Shown here piece after piece: positions 1-7,534 of a stretch of 13,499 nt of DNA. Source of the stretch: Burkholderiales bacterium (GTDB lineage: Bacteria > Pseudomonadota > Gammaproteobacteria > Burkholderiales > Ga0077523); contig JALORJ010000096.1 in NCBI GenBank assembly GCA_025459035.1, forward strand, positions 1-13,499, given 5' to 3'. The translations under genes were made by a program, and so were the position numbers. How positions within the stretch are numbered: position 1 is the stretch's first letter; each line of letters starts with the position of its first letter. The notes beneath the pieces are model-generated. The model saw nothing but the letters and a program-made list of their open reading frames with translations, was not told the origin of the DNA and ran no database searches.

Positions 1-2393
1 CCTCGTTCACGTTTCGCGCGAGCGACGGCAGCGTCTCGAGCATCGCGACGATCTTCCTGAAGGTCCGGCCGGTGAACGACGCGCCGGTGTCGAGCGACTC
101 GAGCGCGACGACGGCCGAAGACACGCCGGTCAGCGGGCAGCTGGTCGCGACCGACGTCGAGTCGACGCCCGCGCAACGGGTGTTCGCGCTTGGCACAGGG
201 CCGGCGAACGGCGTGGTCGCGCTGAACGCGGACGGGTCGTGGACGTACACGCCGGATGCGAACTTCTCCGGCAGCGACCGCTTCACGTTCACCGTCACCG
301 ACCACGGTGACGGCACCGACGGCATCCTGTTCGGCTGCGGTTGCAGCATCGTGGGCTCGGGCCTCGTGGCCGACGGACCCGACACGGTCGGACCGTTCAC
401 GGTGTCGATCACCGTCGCGCCGCGCGACGACGCACCGGTCGCGGTCGACGACGAGGTCGAGATCGCGGAGGACTCGGGTGCGGTCGTCATCGACGTCCGC
501 GCGAACGATGTTGACGCCGACGGTGATGCGCTGGTCGTGTCGCTGGTCGACAGCCCCGCGAGCGGCACGCTGGTGCTGGGTGACGACGGCCGTTTCCGCT
601 ACACCCCGGTGGGCGACTTCGACGGCACGGTCGCGTTCAGCTACCGCGTGACCGATGTCGGCGGGCTGTCGGGGGTGGCACAGGTCGCGATCACGGTCAC
701 GCCGGTTGCCGATGCGCCGACGCTTGCGCCGATCCCCGACCGCGATGTCGACGCGACCGCGACGGTGATGATCGACCCGGTCGCCGCCGATGCCGATGCG
801 GGCGACGTTCTCGCGTGGTCGCTGGTGCCGTCCGCGCCGGGCGGCGCGCTGCCGCCCGGACTGTCGATCGACGCAGCCACCGGTCGCATCACCTTCGTGG
901 CGCCCGACGTCGACGCCGCCACGGTCGTGCCGGTGCGCGTGCGCGTGACCGACGCGAGCGGCGCGGTGGCCGAGCAGACCTTCGCGCTGCGGGTGGTGCC
1001 GAAGCCGCTGCAGGTCGTCGCCTTCGTGCCCGACACGAGCGGATTCGCGCTGCGGTTCAACCGACCGCTGGTCGCGCAGGGAACCTTGCTGAACCGCTTC
1101 GCGAGCGCGTTGCTCGGTGTTGCCGACATCGATGTGCGCGATGTCGCCACCAACCGCGCGGTCGCGGGCACGCTCGTGCTCGACGCCGATGGCAGCGGTC
1201 TGCGCTTCGTGCGCAGCGGCGCGCCGCTCGCGCCCGGCCGCTATCGGGTCACGCTCGTCGCGGGCGCCGACGCGTTCGCCGACATGCGGGGGCGGGCGCT
1301 CGACGGCGACGCCGACGGCGCCTTCGGCGGCGCGTGGGTCCGCGAGTTCGATGCCCCCGCCGCGACCGGTGCACTGCTGAGCCTGGCCGATGTCGTCCGC
1401 GGCGCCGGACAGGCGGTCGCGGTGCCGAACGCGCCGGCGGCGTTCGCGGGCCTCACGTACGCATGGCCGGTGCGTATCGGCGAAAGCGGCGCCGGCGCCC
1501 GCACCATCGCCTTCACCGTCGTGCACGACAGTGCCCAGCTGGTCGTCGGCGCGATCACGCTGGCGGACGGCCTCGCGGGCAGCGTGACGGTCGGCAGCCC
1601 GACCGCGGTCGCCGGTGGCACGGGTGCACTGCAGGCCGTGCGCGTGACCGTGTCGCTCGACGCGCCGCTTGCCGTCGGTGCCGGTGGACGGGCGCTGGTG
1701 AACGTTCAGGCCGACGTGCCGACGACGGCGATGGCCGGAACGGCCACGGCGGTCGATCTGCGCGACATCGCGATCACGGATGGCGCAGGCGCGGCGATCA
1801 CGGCCACCGGCGACAGCGCCATCCACGTGGCGGCGTACGTCGGTGATGCCGACGGGGACGGCGCCTACGTCCTCACCGATGTGCAGCACGTGCAGCGCTT
1901 CATCGCACGTCAGCTCGCCGGGTTCGACGCGTATCGCGGCATCGACGCGGCGCTGATCGCCGATGTCGACAACAGCGGTACGGTGACGGCGCAGGACGCG
2001 TTCGTGCTGCAGCGGGTCGTCGCGGGGGTGCCGCGGCTGGAAGTCCCGCCGATCCCGACGCCGGCGGCACCGGCCCTGATGCGATTCGCGGCAGCGGCGG
2101 ACGCTGTCGCGCCCGCGTCGGCCGAGACCGGTGCGCCGCCGGTCGACGACGCGCTGCCGGTGCTGCTCGCCGTGACCCCGTCGCAGGGGTTGTCACCAGG
2201 CGACACGCCGGCGCGCACGAGCGACGTCGCTGCCACGCTCCCGCCGACCGCCGGCTGGAAGCACGACGGCTGGGCGGTGGACCTCGCGCAGCGTCTCGGC
2301 GGCCTGGGCACGCAATCCGACCCGCCCACCGCGGGGCGCGTCGTGGCGCCGACCCTGTTCGCACAGCTCGCGCGCGGCCTGCTGCGGCGCTGA
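1..2393 (+). CDS. Large cadherin-like/Ig-repeat surface protein with cohesin-like and dockerin-like C-terminal domains (5' partial)
   Basis: The frame is open from base 3 with no start, so this is the C-terminal ~796 residues of a larger protein. The GTG at 72 is just the valine of a VNDAPV repeat junction. Visible domains in order: a VCBS/cadherin-like repeat (about 66-416), a second (417-700; AEDSG, ANDVDADGD, FRYTP, FSYRVTD), a third closer to putative Ig (He_PIG) domains (705-1008; LPPGLSIDAATGRIT), an SbsA/Big_5-like Ig domain (1003-1365; FALRFNRPL, LAPGRYRVTL), a cohesin-like beta domain (about 1366-1836), and two dockerin-type EF-hand loops at 1845-1880 (DADGDGAYVLTD) and 1962-1997 (DVDNSGTVTAQD). 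A Pro/Ala-rich tail of about 120 residues follows. Such proteins are secreted adhesins or surface-layer proteins; calcium binding by the EF-hands is expected. No RTX nonapeptides or LPXTG are seen. The route of export is inferred only: type I secretion is plausible. Confidence 0.85.
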   Translation, partial: SFTFRASDGSVSSIATIFLKVRPVNDAPVSSDSSATTAEDTPVSGQLVATDVESTPAQRVFALGTGPANGVVALNADGSWTYTPDANFSGSDRFTFTVTDHGDGTDGILFGCGCSIVGSGLVADGPDTVGPFTVSITVAPRDDAPVAVDDEVEIAEDSGAVVIDVRANDVDADGDALVVSLVDSPASGTLVLGDDGRFRYTPVGDFDGTVAFSYRVTDVGGLSGVAQVAITVTPVADAPTLAPIPDRDVDATATVMIDPVAADADAGDVLAWSLVPSAPGGALPPGLSIDAATGRITFVAPDVDAATVVPVRVRVTDASGAVAEQTFALRVVPKPLQVVAFVPDTSGFALRFNRPLVAQGTLLNRFASALLGVADIDVRDVATNRAVAGTLVLDADGSGLRFVRSGAPLAPGRYRVTLVAGADAFADMRGRALDGDADGAFGGAWVREFDAPAATGALLSLADVVRGAGQAVAVPNAPAAFAGLTYAWPVRIGESGAGARTIAFTVVHDSAQLVVGAITLADGLAGSVTVGSPTAVAGGTGALQAVRVTVSLDAPLAVGAGGRALVNVQADVPTTAMAGTATAVDLRDIAITDGAGAAITATGDSAIHVAAYVGDADGDGAYVLTDVQHVQRFIARQLAGFDAYRGIDAALIADVDNSGTVTAQDAFVLQRVVAGVPRLEVPPIPTPAAPALMRFAAAADAVAPASAETGAPPVDDALPVLLAVTPSQGLSPGDTPARTSDVAATLPPTAGWKHDGWAVDLAQRLGGLGTQSDPPTAGRVVAPTLFAQLARGLLRR

Positions 2394-2397
2394 GCCG

Positions 2398-2412
2398 CGG
2401 CGGTCGCCGCCG
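2398..2412. terminator. Weak GC hairpin between convergent genes
   Basis: In the 64-base gap between the convergent surface-protein gene and dinB, CGGCGG and CCGCCG flank a TCG loop, giving a 6-bp stem. No T-run follows on either strand, so it is not a canonical intrinsic terminator. It is the only compact hairpin right after the stop codon. In DNA this GC-rich such stems arise easily by chance, so confidence is low. Confidence 0.2.
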
Positions 2413-2457
2413 GGCGGGCGCGCGCCGGCGTCCGCTCGGGCGCACGCGGCCGCGCCG

Positions 2458-3729
2458 TCAGTCGGGTGTCCGCGACGCGGTGGCAGTCGCCTCGGCGCGC
2501 GTGTCGGCGCAGGCGGGCTCGAACAGCGATTGCGTCGTCCCGAACGCGGCCGGCGCATACGGCCGGGCATCGCCGGCCGGCGCGAGATTCGACACGCGCA
2601 CGCCCAGCAGCCGCAGGCGTCGGTCCAGCGCGACGCGCTTCAGGCACCGCCCCGCGACACGGCGCAGGCTGACGGCGTCGGCCACCGGCACGTCGAGCGA
2701 GTGATCGCGAGTCACGGTGCGGAAGTCGTCGTAGCGCAGCCGGATGCCGATCGTGCGACCCGACACGCCCTTGCGCGCCAGGTCGGCCGCGAGCTTCGTG
2801 CACAGCTCGGTGAAGACCGCCGACAGCGCGTCGCGGTCGTGGACCGGGTGCAGGTCGCGATCGAACGTGGTCTCGCGGCTCACCGAGCGCGGTTCCGACG
2901 CGGTGACCACCGGCCGGTCGTCGCGCCCGTGCGCGGCGGCGTGCATCCACGCGCCGGTGCTGCGGCCGAACTGCGCGATCAGCCATTCCGGATCGGCGGC
3001 GGCGAGCGCGCCGATCGTGTCGATGCCGAACCCGGCGAGCTTTGCGGCGGCCTTCGGACCGATGCCGCCGATGCGCCGTGCCGGCAACGGCCAAAGGCGC
3101 GTCGCGACATCGGCGGCGGTGACGATCGTCAGGCCGTCGGGCTTGTCGAGGTCGGACGCGATCTTCGCGATCAGCTTGTTGGGCGCCAGTCCGATCGAGC
3201 ACGTGAGGCCGGTGTCGCGGCGCACCGCGTCCTTGATCGCGCAGGCCAGCGCGCGGGCGCGCGGCCCGTCGACCGCATCGACCTGCGCGCCGAGGTCGAG
3301 GTAGATCTCGTCGATGCCGCGGTCCTCGACGATCGGAGCGAGCGTGCGGACCGTGGCCTTGAACAGCCGCGAGCAGCGGCGGTACTCGTCGAAGTCGGCC
3401 GGGAGCAGCAGCGCGTCGGGGGCGAGCCGCGCGGCGTGCATCAGCGGCATGCCCGAGTGCACGCCGAACGCGCGCGCCGCGTAGGTGGCCGTGGTCACGA
3501 CGCCGCGGCCGGCGTAGCTGCGCAGCCGCGGCCATGCGTCGGCGGGTGCGTCGGCGCGGTGCTCGGAGCGCCGTCGCCCGCCGCCGACGACGATCGGCAG
3601 ATCCCGCAGCTGCGGCGCGCGCAGCAGTTCGACCGACGCATAGAACGCGTCCATGTCGAGATGCGCGATCACCCGCGCGCTGCCCGTGGGCGGCGGCGGG
3701 TCGGGCTCGGCGAGCAGCGCGATCGACAT
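2458..3729 (-). CDS. dinB: DNA polymerase IV (Y-family translesion polymerase DinB)
   Basis: Error-prone Y-family polymerase that copies past damaged bases in the cytoplasm; 423 residues, somewhat longer than E. coli DinB. The catalytic palm motif HLDMDAFYASVE contains D25 and D27, and RGIDEIYLDL supplies D140-E141, so the metal-binding carboxylates are present. TCSIGLAPNKLIAKIASD and the helix-hairpin-helix region IGGIGPKAAAKLAGFGI follow, then the little-finger domain (SRETTFDRDL near residue 290). A ~25-residue insertion between VVGGG and GRGVVTT matches the form I know from Burkholderiales. The ATG at 3729 was chosen because it gives the short, poorly conserved N-terminal lead typical of these homologues; its ribosome-binding site is poor. 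It lies 87 bases downstream of the Deg protease on the same strand and may be read from the same transcript. I see no clear LexA box in the gap. The C-terminus ends ASRTPD, with no QL-S/D-LF clamp-binding peptide at the very end, but TQSLFEP shortly before it is a candidate clamp motif. Confidence 0.95.
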   Translation of the reverse strand: MSIALLAEPDPPPPTGSARVIAHLDMDAFYASVELLRAPQLRDLPIVVGGGRRRSEHRADAPADAWPRLRSYAGRGVVTTATYAARAFGVHSGMPLMHAARLAPDALLLPADFDEYRRCSRLFKATVRTLAPIVEDRGIDEIYLDLGAQVDAVDGPRARALACAIKDAVRRDTGLTCSIGLAPNKLIAKIASDLDKPDGLTIVTAADVATRLWPLPARRIGGIGPKAAAKLAGFGIDTIGALAAADPEWLIAQFGRSTGAWMHAAAHGRDDRPVVTASEPRSVSRETTFDRDLHPVHDRDALSAVFTELCTKLAADLARKGVSGRTIGIRLRYDDFRTVTRDHSLDVPVADAVSLRRVAGRCLKRVALDRRLRLLGVRVSNLAPAGDARPYAPAAFGTTQSLFEPACADTRAEATATASRTPD

Positions 3730-3816
3730 GCGCCGATCTTGCCGCGCGCACCCGGCGGCGACGCGCGGTCGCGCTGCGCGCGGGCCGCGTCCGACGCCGC
3801 GCAGGCGGGGCGCAGG

Positions 3817-5325
3817 TCAGCCGATCGGCTTCTTCGGGGCCTTGAGCGCGAGAAACACCGTGGCGTCGTCGCGCTTGACCAGCAGCGGTACCGCGCGATC
3901 GGTCGGCAGCGTCGCGGCCAGCGCGCGCAGCTGCTCGACGTCGCGCAGCGGCGTGCCGGCGAGCGACAGCAGCACGTCGCCCGGCTGCACTCCGGCGGTC
4001 GCCGCGGCCCCGGGTCCGACCTGCTGCACCAGCAAGCCGCCCTGCGGCACGCCGAGTTCGCTGCGGGCACGCGCATCGAGCGCGCTGACCGCGATGCCGA
4101 GTCTCGGGCTGCCGGCCGCGCGGTCGTCGGCGGTGGCCACACGCGGCTTCGCGGCGCCCGGCAGCTCGCCGATCCTCACGGCGAGCGTGCGCTCCTTGCC
4201 GTCGCGCAGCACGGTAAGCGCGCGCGACTCGCCCGGCTTCGACGCGCCGACGAGCGGCGGCAGATCGCCGCTGCCCGCGAGCGGCCGGCCGTCGAAGCCG
4301 ACGATCACGTCGCCAGGCTGCAGTCCGGCGCGCTCGGCCGGTCCGCCCGACTTCACCGAGGTCACGACGCCGCCGCGCGGGAGATCCATGCCGAAGCTCT
4401 TCGCCAGGTCCTGGTTCACGTCCTGCAGCGACAGGCCGATCCAGCCGCGCGTGACGCGACCGTCGGTGCGCAGCTGTTCCGCGACCTGCATCGCGACATC
4501 GATCGGGATCGCGAACGACAGTCCCATGTAGCCGCCGGTGCCGCTGTAGATCTGGCTGTTGACACCGACCACGCGGCCTCGCGTGTCGAACAGCGGGCCG
4601 CCGGAGTTGCCGGGGTTGATCGGCACGTCGGTCTGGATGAACGGCACGTAGCTGTCGTCGGGCAGGTTGCGGCCGAGCGCCGACACGATGCCCTGCGTCG
4701 CGGTGCGGTCGAAGCCGAACGGCGCGCCGATCGCCAGGACCCACTGACCGACCTTCAGCGCGGCCGAGTCGCCGATCGTCACGGTCGGCAACGCCTTCGC
4801 GTCGACCTTCAGCAGCGCGATGTCGGAGCCGTCGTCCTGGCCCACCACGCGCGCGGCCATCTCGCGCTTGTCCGCAAAGCGCACCGTGATCTCGGTCGCG
4901 CCGCGGACGACATGCGCGTTGGTGACCACGTAGCCGTCGGGCGAGATCACGAACCCCGAGCCCAGGCCGCGCTGCGGTGGCGTGTCGGCGGGACTCGCGT
5001 CGGCATCCGGGCCGAACGGGAACGGCAGCGGCGGGCGGCCACCGAAGCGTCGGGCGCCGCCGGCGCTGTCGGCGCCGCGGCCCTGCACGACGATGTTGAC
5101 GACGGCGGGGCCCTGTTGCGCGACGATGCCGCTGAAGTCGGGCAGGGCCGCGATGGCGACCGGCGTCGCCGGCGCGGCATCGGCTGGCTTCACGAACGTC
5201 GACGGCGGCGGGGGCGTCGGCTCGGCCTGCGACAGGTTCTGCCAGGCGAACGACGCACCGCCCAGCGCGAGCGCCAGACCGACCGCGGCGGCGATCGGCT
5301 TCATCAGGGTTGCTTGTCGGGACAT
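3817..5325 (-). CDS. degP: Periplasmic HtrA/Deg-family serine endoprotease (Do-like)
   Basis: Periplasmic quality-control protease that degrades or holds misfolded envelope proteins; 502 residues, the usual length for the family. Residues 8-35 form a signal peptide (MKPIAAAVGLALALGG...). The trypsin-like domain has all three catalytic residues: H138 in VVTNAHVV, D168 in GSDIALLKV and S241 in GNSGGPL, plus QTDVPINPGNSGG and the GLSFAIPID strand. Two PDZ domains follow: the first about 295-385 (GWIGLSLQDV, GGPAERAGLQPGDVI), the second about 408-495 (RLGIAVSAL, ATAGVQPGDVLLSLAG). The loop before the catalytic domain is short (about 88-120) and lacks a cysteine pair, which is closer to DegQ/MucD than to E. 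coli DegP, so the exact subtype is open. The start at 5325 is supported by a GAGGAG ribosome-binding site 9 bases upstream. A tandem 11-bp repeat further upstream may be its operator. Confidence 0.95.
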   Translation of the reverse strand: MSRQATLMKPIAAAVGLALALGGASFAWQNLSQAEPTPPPPSTFVKPADAAPATPVAIAALPDFSGIVAQQGPAVVNIVVQGRGADSAGGARRFGGRPPLPFPFGPDADASPADTPPQRGLGSGFVISPDGYVVTNAHVVRGATEITVRFADKREMAARVVGQDDGSDIALLKVDAKALPTVTIGDSAALKVGQWVLAIGAPFGFDRTATQGIVSALGRNLPDDSYVPFIQTDVPINPGNSGGPLFDTRGRVVGVNSQIYSGTGGYMGLSFAIPIDVAMQVAEQLRTDGRVTRGWIGLSLQDVNQDLAKSFGMDLPRGGVVTSVKSGGPAERAGLQPGDVIVGFDGRPLAGSGDLPPLVGASKPGESRALTVLRDGKERTLAVRIGELPGAAKPRVATADDRAAGSPRLGIAVSALDARARSELGVPQGGLLVQQVGPGAAATAGVQPGDVLLSLAGTPLRDVEQLRALAATLPTDRAVPLLVKRDDATVFLALKAPKKPIG

Positions 5326-5334
5326 CGCGGCACA

Positions 5335-5340
5335 CTCCTC
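5335..5340 (-). promoter_or_regulatory. Strong ribosome-binding site of the Deg protease
   Basis: On the minus strand GAGGAG lies 9 bases before the ATG at 5325. It is one of the few good Shine-Dalgarno sequences in the window and it fixes this start over the internal ATG seven codons later. Confidence 0.75.
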
Positions 5341-5392
5341 GGAACGCGGTCGCCGGCGACACGGCCGGCATGCGATCGAGGGTCGGCGGCAC

Positions 5393-5414
5393 GCGCTGAA
5401 ACCGCGCTTAAACC
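5393..5414. repeat. Tandem 11-bp direct repeat upstream of the Deg protease (candidate operator)
   Basis: GCGCTGAAACC (5393-5403) is followed immediately by GCGCTTAAACC (5404-5414), with one mismatch. This is the most AT-rich spot in the 135-base gap upstream of the protease, 68 to 89 bases before its ATG. An 11-bp period is one helical turn, the layout used by tandem-binding OmpR/PhoB-type response regulators, including CpxR-like regulators that control Deg proteases in other proteobacteria. The repeat is seen directly; its role as a regulator site is inference. Confidence 0.5.
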
Positions 5415-5460
5415 CGCAGCGCCGACGCGGCCGTTCGCGCGTGTCCGTGCCGCGCGCGGA

Positions 5461-5829
5461 TCAGTCCGACACCTGCAGCAGCGCGATGCGGTTACCTTCG
5501 CTGTCCTCGATCTCCGCGACGGCGATGCCGGGGCCGACCGTGTGCTTCGGGTAGAGCACGGCTGCGCCCGCGGCATGCGCGCGGTCGAGCGTCGCGTCGA
5601 GGTCGTCGACGCCGAAGTACACGATCGGACCGGTCTTCGACGGCACGTAGACGTCGCCCTGCGCCAGCGCGCCGCTCGCGCCCGGCCCGGCGTGTTCCGG
5701 AAACAGCGCCATCGCGTAGCCGTCGATCGTCGTGCGCGCGAGCACGACCTCGAAGACCGCCTCGTAGAACGGCACCGCACGGTCCAGATCGGTGACGGGA
5801 AGCTCGAAGTACTGCACGGCGTTGCGCAT
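5461..5829 (-). CDS. VOC (glyoxalase/dioxygenase-fold) family protein
   Basis: Small cytoplasmic protein of 122 residues with the two beta-alpha-beta-beta-beta modules of the vicinal-oxygen-chelate fold. The N-terminal module starts VQYFELPVTDLDRAVPFYEAVF, typical of the family; the second starts VYFGVDDLDATLDRAHAAGA and ends in the EIEDSEGNRIALLQV strand with its conserved acidic residue and EGN turn. Substrate cannot be told from the sequence; many of these are uncharacterised glyoxalase- or PhnB-like proteins, and not all bind metal. I placed the start at the ATG at 5829 because family members begin within a few residues of this core. A GTG at 5913 would add 28 residues that look unlike the family. 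It lies 121 bases downstream of the ABC transporter operon and 135 bases upstream of the Deg protease, so it may have its own promoter or be a weakly coupled last gene of the operon. Confidence 0.85.
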   Translation of the reverse strand: MRNAVQYFELPVTDLDRAVPFYEAVFEVVLARTTIDGYAMALFPEHAGPGASGALAQGDVYVPSKTGPIVYFGVDDLDATLDRAHAAGAAVLYPKHTVGPGIAVAEIEDSEGNRIALLQVSD

Positions 5830-5887
5830 CGGCGGTCTCGCGACGAGGGCGGGAAGGCAACGATCGCATGTCGCCACCACCGACCGC

Positions 5888-5907
5888 GTCGCCCCCGGGG
5901 CGGCGAC
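5888..5907. terminator. Possible hairpin after the ABC transporter operon
   Basis: GTCGCC (5888-5893) and GGCGAC (5902-5907) form a perfect 6-bp stem with an 8-base CCCGGGGC loop, in the gap between the end of livG-livF and the VOC gene. There is no T-run on either side, so if it terminates transcription at all it would do so weakly or with Rho. Confidence 0.25.
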
Positions 5908-5950
5908 CGCCACTGTCGAGATCGCCGCCGCTTGTTGCTGCTTGCTGCCG

Positions 5951-7534
5951 CTAGCCGGGCGCAGGCGTCGGCGCCGTTGCCGCCGGATCGCCCACCGACA
6001 GCCACGCGCGCAGGCGGTCCGGGTCGCGCCGCAGCGCGTCGCCCGGACCGCTCCACACGGCGCGGCCGCGGTCGAGCACGCACACGCGCGACACCAGCCG
6101 CAGTGCGAGCCGCGGATTCGGCTCCGCGATCAGCAGCGCGAGCCCGTGCGCGCGGCGCAGCGTGTCGAGCGCATCCACGAGCGCGCCGACGACGCGTGGC
6201 GCGAGGCCCTCCGACGGTTCGTCGAGCAGCAGCACCTGCGGCGACGTGACGAGGGCGCGTGCGATCGCGAGCATCTGGCGCTCACCGCCCGACATCGCGT
6301 CGGCACGTCGATCGCGCAGCGGCACAAGGGCCGGGAACAGCGCGTAGGCGGCGGCGCGGTCGAACCGCTGCGCGCCGCGCCCCGGGTCGCGGGCCACCGC
6401 CCGAAGGTGCTCGTCGACCGTCAGATCCGCGAACAGCCGTCGGCCTTCCGGGACCCAGCCGATTCCGGCGCGCGCGGCCGCCGCGGGGTCGTGCGGCGTC
6501 AGGTCGATGCCCGACATGGCGACGGCGCCGCGGCGCCAGCGGGTGAGGCCGAGCACCGCCTTCAGTGTCGTCGACTTGCCGGCGCCGTTGCGACCGAGCA
6601 GCCCGACGGCCTCGCCGTCGCGGACCTCGAGATCGAGCGCGTCGACCGCCGTGCCGAGCCCGACGCTCGCGCCCCAGCCTGCGCCCAGTGCGCGCAGCGC
6701 GAGCCGCGGCGCCGATGCTGCGGCGGTCGCGGGCACGGCAGCGGACGACGCAGGGTCGTGCGCGGCCGATCGGACAGCGACCGGACCCGGCGCGGTCGGT
6801 GGCGCGTCGAGATCGCCCAGATACGCCGCGCGCACGCGCGCATCGTCGCGGACTGCCTTCGGGGCCGCGTCGGCGATCACGCGCCCGTGATCGAGCACCA
6901 CGATGCGATCGGCGTGCGCGAACACGACATCCATGTCGTGCTCGGTGAACAGCAGCGCCGCGCCGCGTGTGCGTGCGACGCGCGACGCGAGCGCCATCAG
7001 CGCGTGGCGCTCCGCATCGCCGACGCCCGCCGTGGGCTCGTCGAGCAGCAGCACGCGCGGTTCGGCCGCCAGCGCGATCGCCAGTTCGAGGCGCTTGCCG
7101 TCTCCCCACGCGAGCGTCGACGCGGCGCGGTCGGCGGCGGCTTCGAGGCCGACCTCGGCCAGCAGCGCGGCGACGCGCGCGTCGAGCGATGCGCCGTCGG
7201 TGCGACGGCCCGCGGCGGCCTGGAGCGCCACGCGGACGTTGCCGGCGACGTCGAAGCTGTCGAACGTCTGCGCGACCTGGAACGTGCGGGCGATGCCGGC
7301 GCGGGCGCGGGCGTACGCCGGCATCGCGGTCACGTCGCGGCCGTCGAGGCGCACCGCGCCGCGGTCGGGCCGCGCCTGTCCGCCCAGCAGCGCGAAGCAC
7401 GTGCTCTTGCCGGCACCGTTCGGGCCGATCAGCGCGACGCGCTCGCCGGCGGCCACCGCGAAGCGCGCATCGACCAGCGCCGCGACACCGTGCCAGCGCT
7501 TGGTCAGGGCGTCGACCGTCAGCCGCGGGGTCAT
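5951..7534 (-). CDS. livG-livF: Fused LivG-LivF double ATPase of a LIV-type ABC importer
   Basis: One 527-residue polypeptide carries both cytoplasmic ATPases of a branched-chain amino acid (HAAT/LIV) type importer, which are usually separate LivG and LivF. The LivG half has Walker A GPNGAGKS (K43), signature-position LAWGDGKRLE (141-150), Walker B VLLLDEP (D165, E166) and H-loop H199 in LLFTEHDMD. The LivF half (from about 277) has Walker A GRNGAGKS (K320), signature SGGERQ (415-420), Walker B VLLLDEP (D438, E439), and AEPN at 470-473 where LivF proteins usually have VEQN. An Ala/Pro-rich linker (about 243-276) joins the halves. The ATG at 7534 overlaps the livM stop as ATGA, so it is probably translationally coupled. 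The same reading frame happens to stay open upstream to 9346, but 7535-8280 in that frame is Arg-rich nonsense. Substrate is not certain: amino acids, urea or aromatic acids are all known for the family. Confidence 0.88.
   Translation of the reverse strand: MTPRLTVDALTKRWHGVAALVDARFAVAAGERVALIGPNGAGKSTCFALLGGQARPDRGAVRLDGRDVTAMPAYARARAGIARTFQVAQTFDSFDVAGNVRVALQAAAGRRTDGASLDARVAALLAEVGLEAAADRAASTLAWGDGKRLELAIALAAEPRVLLLDEPTAGVGDAERHALMALASRVARTRGAALLFTEHDMDVVFAHADRIVVLDHGRVIADAAPKAVRDDARVRAAYLGDLDAPPTAPGPVAVRSAAHDPASSAAVPATAAASAPRLALRALGAGWGASVGLGTAVDALDLEVRDGEAVGLLGRNGAGKSTTLKAVLGLTRWRRGAVAMSGIDLTPHDPAAAARAGIGWVPEGRRLFADLTVDEHLRAVARDPGRGAQRFDRAAAYALFPALVPLRDRRADAMSGGERQMLAIARALVTSPQVLLLDEPSEGLAPRVVGALVDALDTLRRAHGLALLIAEPNPRLALRLVSRVCVLDRGRAVWSGPGDALRRDPDRLRAWLSVGDPAATAPTPAPG

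Noticed and set aside
72..74. GTG as the start of the surface-protein gene
   Set aside because: The frame is open to the window edge and the residues before it (FTFRASDGSV...) continue the repeat pattern.
1910..5392. A 1160-residue minus-strand frame spanning dinB and the Deg protease
   Set aside because: It is an out-of-frame Arg-rich shadow of the two real genes and extends antisense into the surface-protein gene.
5830..5913. Longer start of the VOC protein at the GTG at 5913
   Set aside because: The added 28 residues look unlike the family, and the core begins right after the ATG at 5829.
2530..6249. A 1239-residue open frame on the plus strand opposite dinB, the Deg protease and the VOC gene
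   Set aside because: Its translation is Arg/Ala-rich with no recognisable domain, and the opposite strand holds three clear conserved proteins. Long antisense frames are expected at this GC content.
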